64,000 nucleotides of DNA from Pseudoteredinibacter isoporae_A (GCF_040372805.1 NZ_BAABWJ010000001.1:930001-994000); one strand, 5' to 3'; shown: positions 8,738 through 18,737, counted from the first letter of the stretch. Numbers and translations: made by a program. Notes: generated from the letters alone by a model not told the origin.

Positions 8738-10276
8738 TTATTTATAGTGTTTGTATATGTCCAGGATATCTTCCAGGTTGTCCAATAAGGCATCGACCAC
8801 CCTCGGATCGAACTGCTTTCCTCTTTCCGATTTAATCAAACCCAAGGCGTCGTCAAGACTCCAGGCATCTTTGTAGCAGCGCTTAGACAGCAAGGCATCG
8901 AACACATCGGCAACTGCGGTGATGCGAGCTTCGACAGGAATATCACTCCCGGATAGATTTCGAGGGTAGCCGCCGCCTTCCCAGCGTTCGTGATGACCAC
9001 CCGCGAGGTTCGCGGCGGTACGAATAATTTCCAGATCAGAGCCTGACAACATTTCCTCGCCGATAATGGCGTGTTGCTTCATGATCTCCCATTCATCGGG
9101 ATCAAGTTTGCCTTCCTTATGCAAAATAGCGTCGGGTACAGCAATCTTGCCAATATCGTGCAGCGGTGAGGCAATTTTAATAATTTGCGCTTTCGCTTCT
9201 GATAAACCACAGCCCAGTGCTAATAGCTCCGATATCATGGCTACACGCTTTACATGGTTGCCGGATTCATTGGAACGGTTTTCGATGGCTTCACCGAGAC
9301 GGTAGGCAATTTCTTTTTGAGTGCGCTCGGTTTGCGCTTCCAATGACAAACTTTCGTAAGCGATATTGACGTTGTTAATAAACAGATTCAGTAGTGAATA
9401 CTGATTATTTTCCTCTTGCTTGTAGGCCATGTTGTTTAACAGCAAGACGGTAGGGTCGGCGAACGGGCAGCGTAAAATAATGGCCAATTTGTCGTGCGGT
9501 AAATTAACCAGAGTTTCATCAATGGCCAGTAACTTTTCAACGGTCGTGCCAAACTCGGCTTTGACATCAATATCACTGATGCCACGATAACAACCGGTGG
9601 CAGCCACGACTTCATACTTGCCGTCGTTGCGTTGAATTGCGATGGCATTATCTTCGATGACCAAATTGGCGCTGCGTTCAAGACTGCTGAGAGAAAAAAT
9701 CTGTTCGAGCACGCCTTCCACAAATAAACCGAGGGAGCGTTTGCCAAACACATCACCGGTTGATTCGATGACTTTTTTCATGCCCGCTTCATGGGCCATC
9801 AGGGAATGAATATCCTGATAGGAGCGCAAGGAACTGCAGGTGACGGTATACAGTTTATTTGCGGTCAGTTCAGATTTTTCTTTATAGCCATTGATGTCGT
9901 AGTCACGCACAACCTGGCGCTCTGGTGCGTCGCCAGGTTGCCCTGTGCGCAAGACAATACGGACTTGTTTGTTTTTCAGCTCTTCGCGAATCCAGACCAC
10001 GAGCAAGAGACCAGCATCCCTCGACTCCATTACGACGTCCAAGAGGATAAGACCGACATCCTCTTCCCGTTTCAGTATCTCTTTGGCCTCGGCGGCGGAG
10101 TTGGCGTGCAGAAGCTCAATACCGCGATTTTGATACTCAAAATCGCTTAAGGCTAACTCAGTAATGGTATGGATATCCGGTTCATCATCAACAACGAGCA
10201 CTTTCCACGGATCCCCAAGAACCGGCTTAGGCTCAAATTGGGGCTTTTCATTACTCAGAAAACTGTATTCAGGCAT
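8738..10276 (-). CDS. Response regulator with DUF3369 and HD-GYP c-di-GMP phosphodiesterase domains
   Basis: A 512-residue two-component effector. The receiver domain (about 25-150) has VVDDEPD at its start and the phospho-acceptor aspartate in LILLDVVMES. A DUF3369-like GAF-related middle domain covers about 165-310. The HD-GYP domain (about 320-505) has HDIGK, then HHERWEGGGYP, so the metal and GYP signatures are present and c-di-GMP hydrolysis is likely. No cognate kinase is adjacent. It precedes the alkyl-sulfatase-like gene on the same strand, with 118 bp between. Confidence 0.93.
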   Translation of the reverse strand: MPEYSFLSNEKPQFEPKPVLGDPWKVLVVDDEPDIHTITELALSDFEYQNRGIELLHANSAAEAKEILKREEDVGLILLDVVMESRDAGLLLVVWIREELKNKQVRIVLRTGQPGDAPERQVVRDYDINGYKEKSELTANKLYTVTCSSLRSYQDIHSLMAHEAGMKKVIESTGDVFGKRSLGLFVEGVLEQIFSLSSLERSANLVIEDNAIAIQRNDGKYEVVAATGCYRGISDIDVKAEFGTTVEKLLAIDETLVNLPHDKLAIILRCPFADPTVLLLNNMAYKQEENNQYSLLNLFINNVNIAYESLSLEAQTERTQKEIAYRLGEAIENRSNESGNHVKRVAMISELLALGCGLSEAKAQIIKIASPLHDIGKIAVPDAILHKEGKLDPDEWEIMKQHAIIGEEMLSGSDLEIIRTAANLAGGHHERWEGGGYPRNLSGSDIPVEARITAVADVFDALLSKRCYKDAWSLDDALGLIKSERGKQFDPRVVDALLDNLEDILDIYKHYK

Positions 10277-10293
10277 AAAGGCATCCTTTGAGA

Positions 10294-10315
10294 CGTCTAA
10301 TTTCTATACTAGACG
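10294..10315. repeat. Inverted repeat upstream of the HD-GYP gene
   Basis: CGTCTA (10294-10299) and TAGACG (10310-10315) flank 10 AT-rich bases, 18 bp upstream of the HD-GYP start codon. It could be an operator or a small leader hairpin. No further support is visible. Confidence 0.3.
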
Positions 10316-10549
10316 ACATTATTTGACTGTGCACACGGGAATGAAGCTTTTGCCTTAAATTCCTTCCATGATTGCTAAATGTCAGGTTTGACAGCTTATT
10401 TTATGCATCTCCACCCGACAGGGGTTACAGACTAATAAGAAATTTGGCTCGTTTCAATTTATGTGAAGCCGTTTATGTTTCTTCCTCTTTCGGTGCGAGC
10501 TTATGCCCGATACCGAGGTGGTTGATAAAGGTTTGAGAGCGAGGTTCAT

Positions 10550-11683
10550 ATGGAGTTGGATAGCGAAAGAGAGAGTCGTCTGGCCCTGCTGATGTGCCAA
10601 CACTGGCAGGGGCGTTATTTGCGCCGTTCACTGCAGGGGCTGGAATCGGCCTGCCAGTTTTTTGCCTTACCTGTAAACGAACAGCGCCAGCGGTTGGCAT
10701 CGGATGCTTATGAGCAGCTGCTTCCTTATATACAAAAAAGGGAACACAGTCTGCTGGGGAGCCAGATTCAAAATACCTTGGAACGCTGTCGCACGCTGGG
10801 TGTTAGTTTGCTTTTTTCCTCGGACGATGAATTTCCGTCCTTACTGAAGGAAACTGCAGATCCACCTGAGTTATTGTTTGTTAGCGGTTGTTTGGAGGTT
10901 CTGCATTGGCCCCAACTGGCCATTGTGGGGAGCCGTAAGGCCAGCCCGTCGGGCATAAAACAGGCAGAGCAGATTGCGGCTGATTTGGCGTCAGTGGGCT
11001 TGGCGATCAGCAGTGGATTGGCGTTGGGAATTGATGCGGCTGCTCATCGCGGTTGCTTACGCGCAGGCGGCAGAACCGTTGCGGTACTTGGCAGTGGGCT
11101 GGATCGCTTGTACCCCAAGCGTCATCTTCAATTGAGTCAGCAGATCATTACGGAAGGTGGTGTCATCATCAGTGAGTACCCTTTTGGGATGCCTCCCCTG
11201 CCAGCTAATTTCCCAAAGCGCAATCGCATCGTGACCGGTATGGCGCTGGGTACGTTGGTGGTCGAAGCTGCTGAGCGCAGTGGCTCCTTGATAAGTGCTT
11301 CCCTGGCGCTGGAAGAAAACCGAGAGGTATTCGCAATTCCGGGTTCCATCAACAATCCCCTGAGCCGTGGTTGCCATAAACTGATTAAACAGGGGGCTAT
11401 TTTGGTTGAAAGTGCGAAAGATATTGCCGAGCAGCTCAGTTCGACGATTCAAGGTCAACTGGCACTGTTGCCTGCGCGGGAGGAAACAGACGATGAATCG
11501 GTTCAAGAGGCGCATTCCGAGCAGGCTGGCCTGTTGCGGCATGTCGGATTTGATCCCATCAGTCTGGATGAAATTCAGATTGCTTCGGGCCTGACGGCAG
11601 AAGAAATATCGGTACAACTCATGGAGTTAGAGATCAGCGGCCTGATCTGCCAGCAGGCCGGGCTATATCAACGCATAAAATAG
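10550..11683 (+). CDS. dprA: DNA-processing protein DprA (Smf)
   Basis: A 377-residue protein that binds incoming single-stranded DNA and loads RecA during natural transformation. An N-terminal SAM-like region covers about 1-105. The Rossmann-type DprA core (about 110-300) has the VGSRKAS, SGLALGIDAAAHRG and KRNRIVTGMA signatures, and a C-terminal winged-helix region covers about 315-377. The ATG at 10550 is the only good in-frame start before the first helix. It is separated from its usual lysM partner by the accessory block on the other strand, and purE follows after 83 bp. Confidence 0.96.
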   Translation: MELDSERESRLALLMCQHWQGRYLRRSLQGLESACQFFALPVNEQRQRLASDAYEQLLPYIQKREHSLLGSQIQNTLERCRTLGVSLLFSSDDEFPSLLKETADPPELLFVSGCLEVLHWPQLAIVGSRKASPSGIKQAEQIAADLASVGLAISSGLALGIDAAAHRGCLRAGGRTVAVLGSGLDRLYPKRHLQLSQQIITEGGVIISEYPFGMPPLPANFPKRNRIVTGMALGTLVVEAAERSGSLISASLALEENREVFAIPGSINNPLSRGCHKLIKQGAILVESAKDIAEQLSSTIQGQLALLPAREETDDESVQEAHSEQAGLLRHVGFDPISLDEIQIASGLTAEEISVQLMELEISGLICQQAGLYQRIK

Positions 11684-11766
11684 GGAATTTAAGGTGTGCA
11701 AAAAGGCTTGAGCGCGATTAAGAGTTCGGGTAAATTTGCCGCTTTTTCGCACAAGAGACTACGCCA

Positions 11767-12273
11767 ATGAGCAAACCATTTGTTGCTATTTTGATGGGTT
11801 CTGATTCAGACCTGCCTATTATGGAAGCCGCTTTCGATACTCTGGACAAGCTGGGTGTTCCGTTTGAAGCTAAAGTTAGCTCTGCCCACCGTACCCCGGA
11901 AGCCACTCATACCTATGTTAAAGATGCCGATGCCCGTGGTGCTGGCGCCTTTATCTGTGCTGCTGGTATGGCTGCTCACCTGGCCGGTGCAGTGTCTGCC
12001 AACACGCTGAAGCCAGTAATTGGTGTACCCATTAATTCTTCTCTGGATGGCTTGGACGCGTTGCTGTCTACCGTACAGATGCCTGGCGGTATTCCGGTAG
12101 CAACCGTAGCGATTGGTAAAGCCGGTGCCAAGAACGCTGCATATTTGGCGGCTCAGATTCTGGGTGTGTCCGACGCGGATCTGCACCAGAAGTTGATCGA
12201 CGAGCGTAAAGCGAATGCGGATGCCGTGATCGCCAAAGACGCATCTTTGCAGGAAAAATTAGCTCAGCGCTAA
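11767..12273 (+). CDS. purE: N5-carboxyaminoimidazole ribonucleotide mutase PurE
   Basis: Converts N5-CAIR to CAIR in purine synthesis. The 168 residues contain GSDSD (11-15), SSAHRTPE (38-45) and the AGMAAHLAG and STVQMPGG motifs of class I PurE. The partner purK is not adjacent. Its place between dprA and tsaC differs from the Pseudomonas order as I remember it. No purine riboswitch or PurR-like palindrome is visible in the 83-bp upstream gap. Confidence 0.97.
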   Translation: MSKPFVAILMGSDSDLPIMEAAFDTLDKLGVPFEAKVSSAHRTPEATHTYVKDADARGAGAFICAAGMAAHLAGAVSANTLKPVIGVPINSSLDGLDALLSTVQMPGGIPVATVAIGKAGAKNAAYLAAQILGVSDADLHQKLIDERKANADAVIAKDASLQEKLAQR

Positions 12274-12843
12274 TTGACTGTGAACTGGGCCCTGAATCCG
12301 CGAATTCGCCGCCTTGCGTTTGTTATGCAGGGTGGCGGCGTTATCGCCTATCCCACTGAAGCGGTTTGGGGCCTGGGCTGTGATCCTTTTGAGCAACCTG
12401 CCGTTGAAAAAATTCTCTGGCTCAAAGGCCGAGCTCAAGCGAAAGGCTTGATATTGGTCGCGGCCGACATCAATCAGTTCGAGCCGTTTCTGGCCGGACT
12501 CTCCCAAGAACAATTGCAACTACTCGAGGACAGCTGGCCTGGACCCCATACTTGGTTGGTTCCCGTTAATGGCTATTGTCCAGAATGGATCAGTGGTCGA
12601 TTTGACTCGGTTGCGCTTAGGGTAAGTGCTCACCCTGTAGTGTCTGGATTATGTCAGGCTTTCGGTGGCCCGATTGTTTCCACCTCGGCAAACCCCCAGG
12701 GTTTACCCCCCGCACTCAACGCTATGCAAGCCGAGCGTTATTTTCGTGGCAGCCTGGATGGGCTCGCTCCGGGAGTGGTGAATACTCAGGCAAAGCCGTC
12801 GACGATTCGTGATCTGCGCAGCGGCGACATTATTCGCGCCTAG
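12274..12843 (+). CDS. tsaC: Threonylcarbamoyl-AMP synthase TsaC (YrdC/Sua5 family)
   Basis: Makes L-threonylcarbamoyl-AMP for the t6A37 modification of ANN-decoding tRNAs. The 189 residues hold YPTEAVWGLGCDP, the nucleotide-binding LKGRAQAKGLILV, and STSANPQG, all typical of the short TsaC form without a Sua5 extension. The start is a TTG directly abutting the purE stop; a GTG two codons later is an alternative. Either way translation is probably coupled to purE. Confidence 0.95.
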   Translation: MTVNWALNPRIRRLAFVMQGGGVIAYPTEAVWGLGCDPFEQPAVEKILWLKGRAQAKGLILVAADINQFEPFLAGLSQEQLQLLEDSWPGPHTWLVPVNGYCPEWISGRFDSVALRVSAHPVVSGLCQAFGGPIVSTSANPQGLPPALNAMQAERYFRGSLDGLAPGVVNTQAKPSTIRDLRSGDIIRA

Positions 12844-12895
12844 ACGCCCCTTTTATACATCTATTCTCTGCATCGAACTCGCCCGGTGAACATGA

Positions 12896-13876
<981 letters not shown>

Positions 13877-13918
13877 TAGCCAGAGTGTTCAAACCTTACA
13901 ATAGAGAGTTCGCTTAAC

Positions 13919-14752
13919 GTGACTGATCAGCAAACAGACCGCTATGCGGTCGTCGGTAACCCTATTGCCCATTCAAAATCTCCAGTTATTCACCGGGCTT
14001 TTGCCCAGCAGTGCGGGGAACGGCTGAGTTATGAGGCCATTTGTGCCGAAGATTTTGCTCGAGAAGCCGAGGTCTTCTTCCGGGACGGTGGCAAAGGCAT
14101 GAACGTGACCGTGCCCTTTAAGTTAGATGCGTTGAATTTTGCTGATGAGCTCAGTCCGCGTGCTGCAAGGGCCGGGGCGAGTAATACGCTGATCCTGGAC
14201 GACAGTGGCCGCGTCCAGGCCGAAAACACAGATGGCGTGGGCTTAGTGCGAGACATTGAGAGTAATCTGGCCTGGCCGATTGCCGGCAAACGAGTCCTGA
14301 TTCTGGGGGCTGGGGGTGCGGTTCGCGGTATCCTGGAGCCCCTTCTGGCGGTGCAACCCAGCATGATTCATATCGCCAACCGAACCGTCAGCAAGGCTGA
14401 CGCCTTGGCCGCTGAATTTGACGATTTGGCGAGTATTACCGCCTCCGGTTTTGAAGACATTGGTCCTGGCCAATTCGATCTGATTATTAATGGCAGTGCC
14501 GCGAGCTTGCAAGGCGATCGGCCGCCGCTGGCGGATGACGTTGCTGCCGACTGCGCCTGCTATGACATGATGTATGGGGCGGAGCCTACGGTATTCATGC
14601 GTTGGGCCATGGAAAACCGGGCTCTGGCAGTAGCCGATGGACTGGGAATGCTGGTGGAACAGGCGGCAGAGTCCTTCTATCTTTGGCGTGGCAAACGCCC
14701 GGATACCGGCCCTGTACTCTCCGAACTGCGCCAGACGCTCCAATTATCTTAA
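13919..14752 (+). CDS. aroE: Shikimate dehydrogenase AroE
   Basis: NADPH-dependent reduction of 3-dehydroshikimate in aromatic amino acid synthesis. The 277 residues contain the substrate site NPIAHSKSP (14-22), catalytic K68 in NVTVPFK and D105 in NTDG, and the NADP loop GAGGAVRG near residue 126. The start is GTG at 13919. It is the last gene of the dprA-to-aroE run. A 7-bp hairpin without a T-run (14843-14863) lies between it and the next gene. Confidence 0.97.
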   Translation: MTDQQTDRYAVVGNPIAHSKSPVIHRAFAQQCGERLSYEAICAEDFAREAEVFFRDGGKGMNVTVPFKLDALNFADELSPRAARAGASNTLILDDSGRVQAENTDGVGLVRDIESNLAWPIAGKRVLILGAGGAVRGILEPLLAVQPSMIHIANRTVSKADALAAEFDDLASITASGFEDIGPGQFDLIINGSAASLQGDRPPLADDVAADCACYDMMYGAEPTVFMRWAMENRALAVADGLGMLVEQAAESFYLWRGKRPDTGPVLSELRQTLQLS

Positions 14753-14842
14753 TAAAAAGTCAAAGTTTTTCGGGTACTTGCATCCAATCGGTGGTTTACG
14801 CCGTCTTAAGCAATACCAAGCGATAAACGCCTGTGCAATAGC

Positions 14843-14863
14843 AGGGCAAGTGATCATTGCCCT
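14843..14863. repeat. Hairpin between aroE and the DUF6249-like gene
   Basis: AGGGCAA (14843-14849) and TTGCCCT (14857-14863) form a perfect 7-bp stem with a GTGATCA loop. No T-tract follows, so a weak terminator or a leader structure for the gene starting at 14889 are both possible. Confidence 0.4.
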
Positions 14864-14888
14864 TATCAAACATATGAGGAAGATAGAT

Positions 14889-15692
14889 ATGAACCCTTTA
14901 AACCTGAAGCAGCTGTTCGCCGCGCTGCTCATGCTGTGCACCTTGATGGGTGCAGCAGTGGTTGCGGCCGAAAGCGATACTGATAGCCACCGCAAAGTTA
15001 TTGTGGTGAAAGATGGTGATATTGAGAAAACCATCGACCTGAACGTCGAATCCGGCGAAATCATCGTGCGCTCCAATGAGAGTGGTGACGAGGATAAGGT
15101 CACCATTCAATTGGGGTCTTTCCTGGGAGAAAGCATCCTTAAAGAGATTGCCTCTGAGTTGGAAAAGGAAGGCGTCAACATAGATGGCAAGATCGTCATT
15201 GAGAGTGATGCCGAGAAGCAACGAGAAAAAGAACAGGAACGACGCAGCGAAAGTGAGCAGGAAGGCCGCGTGGTTTATAAGGAAGGCGGGAATATCTTTA
15301 CCAACTCCATCGGTGATTTCCTGGAGGCCCTGGTTGCTGTGGTCGCCATTGTCCTGATCTTCGGTATGCCTGTACTTATCGTGGGTGTAGTCATGTACGG
15401 TCGCTACAAACGCCGCGAGCTGATTAACAAGAGCATCGACAAAATGCTGGAAAGTGGCCAGGAGATCCCGGCTGAAATTTTCCAGGAAGCGACAGGTAAA
15501 GACGAAAAGAGCACCCTGAGTAAAGGCGTCATGCTGATCGCCATTGGCCTTGGCCTGATGGGCTTCCTGGGAGCTGTGGCCGGAGAAGTCGGCGCTGTAG
15601 GCCTGATTCCAGCCTTGATTGGTGCGGCTCACCTCTTCATTTGGAAGACCGAGCAGGCTCAGCAGAAAGACGATAACAGCCAATCAGCATAA
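14889..15692 (+). CDS. Exported membrane protein with C-terminal DUF6249-like region
   Basis: A 267-residue protein. The ATG at 14889 has AGGAAG about 7 bp upstream and starts directly with a signal peptide (to about residue 28, ending VVAAES); the frame is open further upstream only through aroE overlap. Then come an acidic, charged periplasmic region with a Glu/Arg/Lys-rich segment (about 105-125), a membrane helix (about 145-172), a cytoplasmic stretch, and two further hydrophobic segments (about 213-255). The C-terminal half resembles DUF6249. It is followed by an ECF sigma factor and a small membrane protein, suggesting a three-gene signalling unit. Confidence 0.75.
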   Translation: MNPLNLKQLFAALLMLCTLMGAAVVAAESDTDSHRKVIVVKDGDIEKTIDLNVESGEIIVRSNESGDEDKVTIQLGSFLGESILKEIASELEKEGVNIDGKIVIESDAEKQREKEQERRSESEQEGRVVYKEGGNIFTNSIGDFLEALVAVVAIVLIFGMPVLIVGVVMYGRYKRRELINKSIDKMLESGQEIPAEIFQEATGKDEKSTLSKGVMLIAIGLGLMGFLGAVAGEVGAVGLIPALIGAAHLFIWKTEQAQQKDDNSQSA

Positions 15693-15717
15693 CGACAGAA
15701 TAACTTAGGCCACATTA

Positions 15718-16278
15718 GTGATAGAGCTTAGCGACCAACAACTGATTGACCTGGTAGTAAAGGCGGGTAACCAACGCGCCTTTGCTGTACTGGTTAATCG
15801 GCATCAATCTGGACTGCGCGCGTCGTTGCGGCAGTGGTGTCAGAACGATGCTTTGGCTGATGATCTGGCGCAGGAGACCTTTCTTAAGGCCTTCCGCAAG
15901 CTGGACAGTTTTCAGTCCAACGCTAAGCTGAGTACCTGGTTATATAGAATCGCTTATAATACCTTCCTCGATTATAAGAAGATTAAGAAGAACAATTTCC
16001 AGGACACCTTTGAAGACATTGATAATGTGCATTCGGCAGCAGGCTCTGATCTGGAGCATGTGGGTGATAGCAGGGACCTTGATCAAGCCCTGGCCCAGCT
16101 GCCGGAGATTCAAAGGCAAACCATTGACCTGTGTTATACTCAAGGTATGAGCCATAGTGAAGCTGCGGAAATCTTGCAGTGTCCCGTGGGTTCGGTAAAA
16201 TCCCATGTTCAGCGGGCAAAACAGAAGTTGAAGAGTTTGTTGGCCATACCCGCAACCGCTCAAGTAGCGGGGGAATAA
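15718..16278 (+). CDS. ECF-type RNA polymerase sigma factor
   Basis: A 186-residue sigma-70 family protein of the extracytoplasmic class. Region 2 (about 20-90) contains DDLAQETFLKAFRKL and STWLYRIAYNTFLDY. Region 4 (about 118-175) contains LPEIQRQTIDLCYTQGMSHSEAAEILQCPVGSVKSHVQRAKQKL. The start is GTG at 15718, 25 bp after the upstream membrane protein. The next gene, 6 bp downstream, is a small membrane protein placed where an anti-sigma factor would be. Target promoters cannot be named from this sequence. Confidence 0.93.
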   Translation: MIELSDQQLIDLVVKAGNQRAFAVLVNRHQSGLRASLRQWCQNDALADDLAQETFLKAFRKLDSFQSNAKLSTWLYRIAYNTFLDYKKIKKNNFQDTFEDIDNVHSAAGSDLEHVGDSRDLDQALAQLPEIQRQTIDLCYTQGMSHSEAAEILQCPVGSVKSHVQRAKQKLKSLLAIPATAQVAGE

Positions 16279-16284
16279 GTAGCA

Positions 16285-16623
16285 ATGAATGATCAAGAAT
16301 TTGAATTATTTCTTCAGCGTGAGCTGAAGGCCCAAAACGACTATATTGAAGACGATGGCTTTACGGCGGCATTAATGGCCCAGTTACCGGCCAAGCCCGA
16401 GCGTGCCAAAGCCAAGCCGAATCGCCTGGTGATCTGGTCGGGCATTATCTCCACTGCCATCGTAGTCGCCATTTTGCCCATACAATCGATGTTGCAGGGC
16501 TTCGCCTCAATTTTCACCCAGCCGAGCGCAAACTGGGCGACACTGTTGGGTCTGGGCCTTAGCATGTTGGCCGTGTCTGCTTTGGTTGTATGGAATGATC
16601 GAACTCGCCTATTTGAGCTATAA
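16285..16623 (+). CDS. Small membrane protein, possible anti-sigma factor
   Basis: 112 residues. A charged N-terminal cytoplasmic part of about 45 residues is followed by two hydrophobic helices (about 48-66 and 82-102) and a short C-terminal tail. The gene starts 6 bp after the ECF sigma factor stop, behind a G-rich ribosome site, which fits a sigma/anti-sigma pair. The N-terminus lacks the HxxxCxxC zinc motif of classic ZAS anti-sigma factors, so the role is inferred from context only. The N-terminal pattern (KAQNDYIEDDGFTAALMAQLP) resembles small proteins annotated DUF5056. Confidence 0.6.
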   Translation: MNDQEFELFLQRELKAQNDYIEDDGFTAALMAQLPAKPERAKAKPNRLVIWSGIISTAIVVAILPIQSMLQGFASIFTQPSANWATLLGLGLSMLAVSALVVWNDRTRLFEL

Positions 16624-16647
16624 GCGTTAAATAGAGCACTTTTTTCA

Positions 16648-16676
16648 CAAGGGCCGGTGGCGATCACTGGCCCTTG
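16648..16676. repeat. Stable hairpin after the sigma-factor unit
   Basis: CAAGGGCC (16648-16655) pairs with GGCCCTTG (16669-16676), and the stem extends inward through GTG/CAC to a 5-nt loop, about 12 bp in all. It is not followed by a clear T-run, so intrinsic termination would be inefficient. Confidence 0.5.
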
Positions 16677-16737
16677 TTCGTCTAAGTACTGTAAATCAGT
16701 ATTGTAAGTTTAAATACAATAAAAACTGCCATAGAAA

Positions 16738-16768
16738 GTGCAATAAAAGTGCAATAGTAGGGTGCAAT
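16738..16768 (+). repeat. Three phased GTGCAAT direct repeats upstream of the DUF885 gene
   Basis: GTGCAAT occurs at 16738, 16749 and 16762, spaced 11 and 13 bp, about one helical turn. The array lies about 115 bp upstream of the DUF885 start within a 260-bp gap. A binding site for an unknown activator is possible. Confidence 0.4.
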
Positions 16769-16883
16769 CAATCAAAGCACCGAATCCAAATTTCTTAACA
16801 CGTGCCTCAAAAGGGCAATATTTGCTCTGTTGGTCGGCTTTCACATTGAGCCGCCGTCAGGAGCTATAGCATGAGGAAGACTA

Positions 16884-18689
16884 ATGAAGTTGATGACGAA
16901 AGCGACCCGCATGGCGGTAGCGCTGGTGGCTGCCAGCAGTGCCCACCTTGCTTTGGCTCAGGAGACTGAATCGGAAAAGGCCGCTGCCTTTTTTGATCGA
17001 ACCTTCAAAGAGGCGCTGGCCGACAAACCCATGTATCTGACATACCTGGGGATGAAGAAGAAATACGGCGAGTGGGGTGATTTTTCATCAGCCCAGGATG
17101 ACCGTGATCTGGCCCTGACTAAAAAGCATCTGGAAGAGTTGAAGAAACTCGACTTCAGCAAACTCAGTGAACAGGAAAAGCTGAGCTATCGCCTGTTCGA
17201 AGCTGAAGCCAAAGACGATATCTACGCGGATCGTTATCGTGACTACGATTACCCTGTGAATCAGATGCACGGTATTCAGTCCCAGCTGCCGTCTTTCCTG
17301 ATCAATATGCACCGTATCGATAATGTCAGCGACGCTGAAGCCTATATTTCCCGCCTGCAAAAAGTGAAGCCGCTGTTCGATCAGCTGATCGTACGTTTGA
17401 AAGCCAGTGAAAAGCTTGGCGTGGTTCCACCGAAGTTTGTTTTCCCCATGGTGATTCGCGACAGCAAAAACATCCTGGCGGGTAAACCTTTCGATGCCAA
17501 AGCTGACAAAGATAACCCAATCTGGGCGGACTTCCAGGGCAAAGTAAACAAACTCGAAATCAGTGCGGAAGAAAAAACCAAGCTGTTGGACAGCGGTAAA
17601 ACGGCGTTGTTGGGTGAATTTAAAACCGCTTATAGCGAACTCGTAGATTTTCTGGGTGAGCAGGAAAAACGCGCAGATACCCGTGACGGTGTATGGAAAT
17701 TTCCAAAGGGTGAGGAATACTACAAGTATCGCCTGAAGGACATGACCACCACCGATATGACCGCTGACGAGATCCACAAATTGGGTCTGGAAGAAGTGGC
17801 TCGTATTCACAATGAAATGCGTGCGATTAAAGACAAGGTTGGCTTTAAAGGTGATCTGCAAGCCTTCTTCAAATTTATGCGCACAGATGAGCAGTTTAAA
17901 CTGCCAAATACCGATGAAGGCCGTCAGAAGTATCTGGACGATGCAGTTAAAACCATCGATGTTATGAAGTCTCGTTTGGACGAGTTGTTCCTGACCAAAC
18001 CGAAGGCCGATCTTGAGGTTACTCGCGTCGAACCATTCCGTGAAGATTCGGCCGGTCGCGCGTTTTATCAACGTCCTGCTCTGGATGGCAGCCGTCCAGG
18101 TCGCTACTACGTAAATTTGGCCGACATGGATCAAATGGCTGTTTATGAACTGGAAGCTTTGGCTTACCACGAAGGTATTCCGGGTCACCACATGCAGTTA
18201 GCGATTGCTCAGGAGCTGGATGGCATTCCAACGTTCCGTAAAATAGGTGGTTACACAGCCTATACTGAAGGTTGGGGTCTGTACTCAGAAACCCTGCCAA
18301 AAGAAATTGGTTTCTACCAGGATCCATATTCTGACTTTGGTCGTCTGTCCATGGAATTGTGGCGCGCTTGCCGACTGGTTGTCGACACTGGCATTCACGA
18401 TAAAAAATGGACTCGTGAGCAGGCGATCCAGTACTTGCGTGACAATACTCCAAGCCCTGAACTTGACGTGGTGAAAGCCATTGAGCGTTACATTGTTATG
18501 CCAGGTCAGGCAACAGCCTATAAGATCGGTCAAATCAAAATTCAGCAGCTGCGCGAGAAAGCGAAAAAAGCACTGGGTAAAGCATTTGATATTCGCAAGT
18601 TCCACGACGTGATTTTGCGTAACGGTATGCTGCCTCTCGATATTCTGGAAGAGCAAGTTGACCAGTATATCGCTAAGAATAAGGCGTAA
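16884..18689 (+). CDS. Exported DUF885 family protein (putative zinc metallopeptidase)
   Basis: A 601-residue protein with a signal peptide (about residues 1-25, ending ALA-QET). The DUF885 signature HEGIPGHH at 429-436 resembles an HExxH-type zinc site with an extra histidine pair, and GYTAYTEGWGLYSE follows at about 455. Members of this family are predicted peptidases or carboxypeptidase-like enzymes; the substrate here is unknown. It has its own upstream region with phased repeats and a strong bidirectional terminator downstream. Its gene is richer in common Lys/Glu codons than the neighbours, hinting at good expression. Confidence 0.88.
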   Translation: MKLMTKATRMAVALVAASSAHLALAQETESEKAAAFFDRTFKEALADKPMYLTYLGMKKKYGEWGDFSSAQDDRDLALTKKHLEELKKLDFSKLSEQEKLSYRLFEAEAKDDIYADRYRDYDYPVNQMHGIQSQLPSFLINMHRIDNVSDAEAYISRLQKVKPLFDQLIVRLKASEKLGVVPPKFVFPMVIRDSKNILAGKPFDAKADKDNPIWADFQGKVNKLEISAEEKTKLLDSGKTALLGEFKTAYSELVDFLGEQEKRADTRDGVWKFPKGEEYYKYRLKDMTTTDMTADEIHKLGLEEVARIHNEMRAIKDKVGFKGDLQAFFKFMRTDEQFKLPNTDEGRQKYLDDAVKTIDVMKSRLDELFLTKPKADLEVTRVEPFREDSAGRAFYQRPALDGSRPGRYYVNLADMDQMAVYELEALAYHEGIPGHHMQLAIAQELDGIPTFRKIGGYTAYTEGWGLYSETLPKEIGFYQDPYSDFGRLSMELWRACRLVVDTGIHDKKWTREQAIQYLRDNTPSPELDVVKAIERYIVMPGQATAYKIGQIKIQQLREKAKKALGKAFDIRKFHDVILRNGMLPLDILEEQVDQYIAKNKA

Positions 18690-18691
18690 AT

Positions 18692-18719
18692 AAAAAAGGG
18701 CAGCTCAGCTGCCCTTTTT
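18692..18719. terminator. Bidirectional Rho-independent terminator
   Basis: GGGCAGC / GCTGCCC stem (18698-18704 and 18708-18714) with a TCA loop, flanked by an A-run on the left and a T-run on the right. It serves the DUF885 gene on the plus strand and the gamma carbonic anhydrase gene, which ends at 18738 on the minus strand. Confidence 0.93.
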
Positions 18720-18737
18720 CTTTTCGGCCCGCGAAAA

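Noticed and set aside
11684..11766. Possible purine riboswitch or PurR operator before purE
   Set aside because: The 83-bp gap lacks the purine aptamer pattern and any ACGCAAACG-type palindrome.
14898..15683. Antisense open frame of 261 codons opposite the DUF6249-like gene
   Set aside because: The plus strand has a clear signal peptide, membrane helices and ribosome site; the antisense product has none.
17088..18191. Long antisense open frame, 367 codons, within the DUF885 gene
   Set aside because: Hydrophobic, low-complexity translation, no start context, fully covered by a convincing gene on the other strand.
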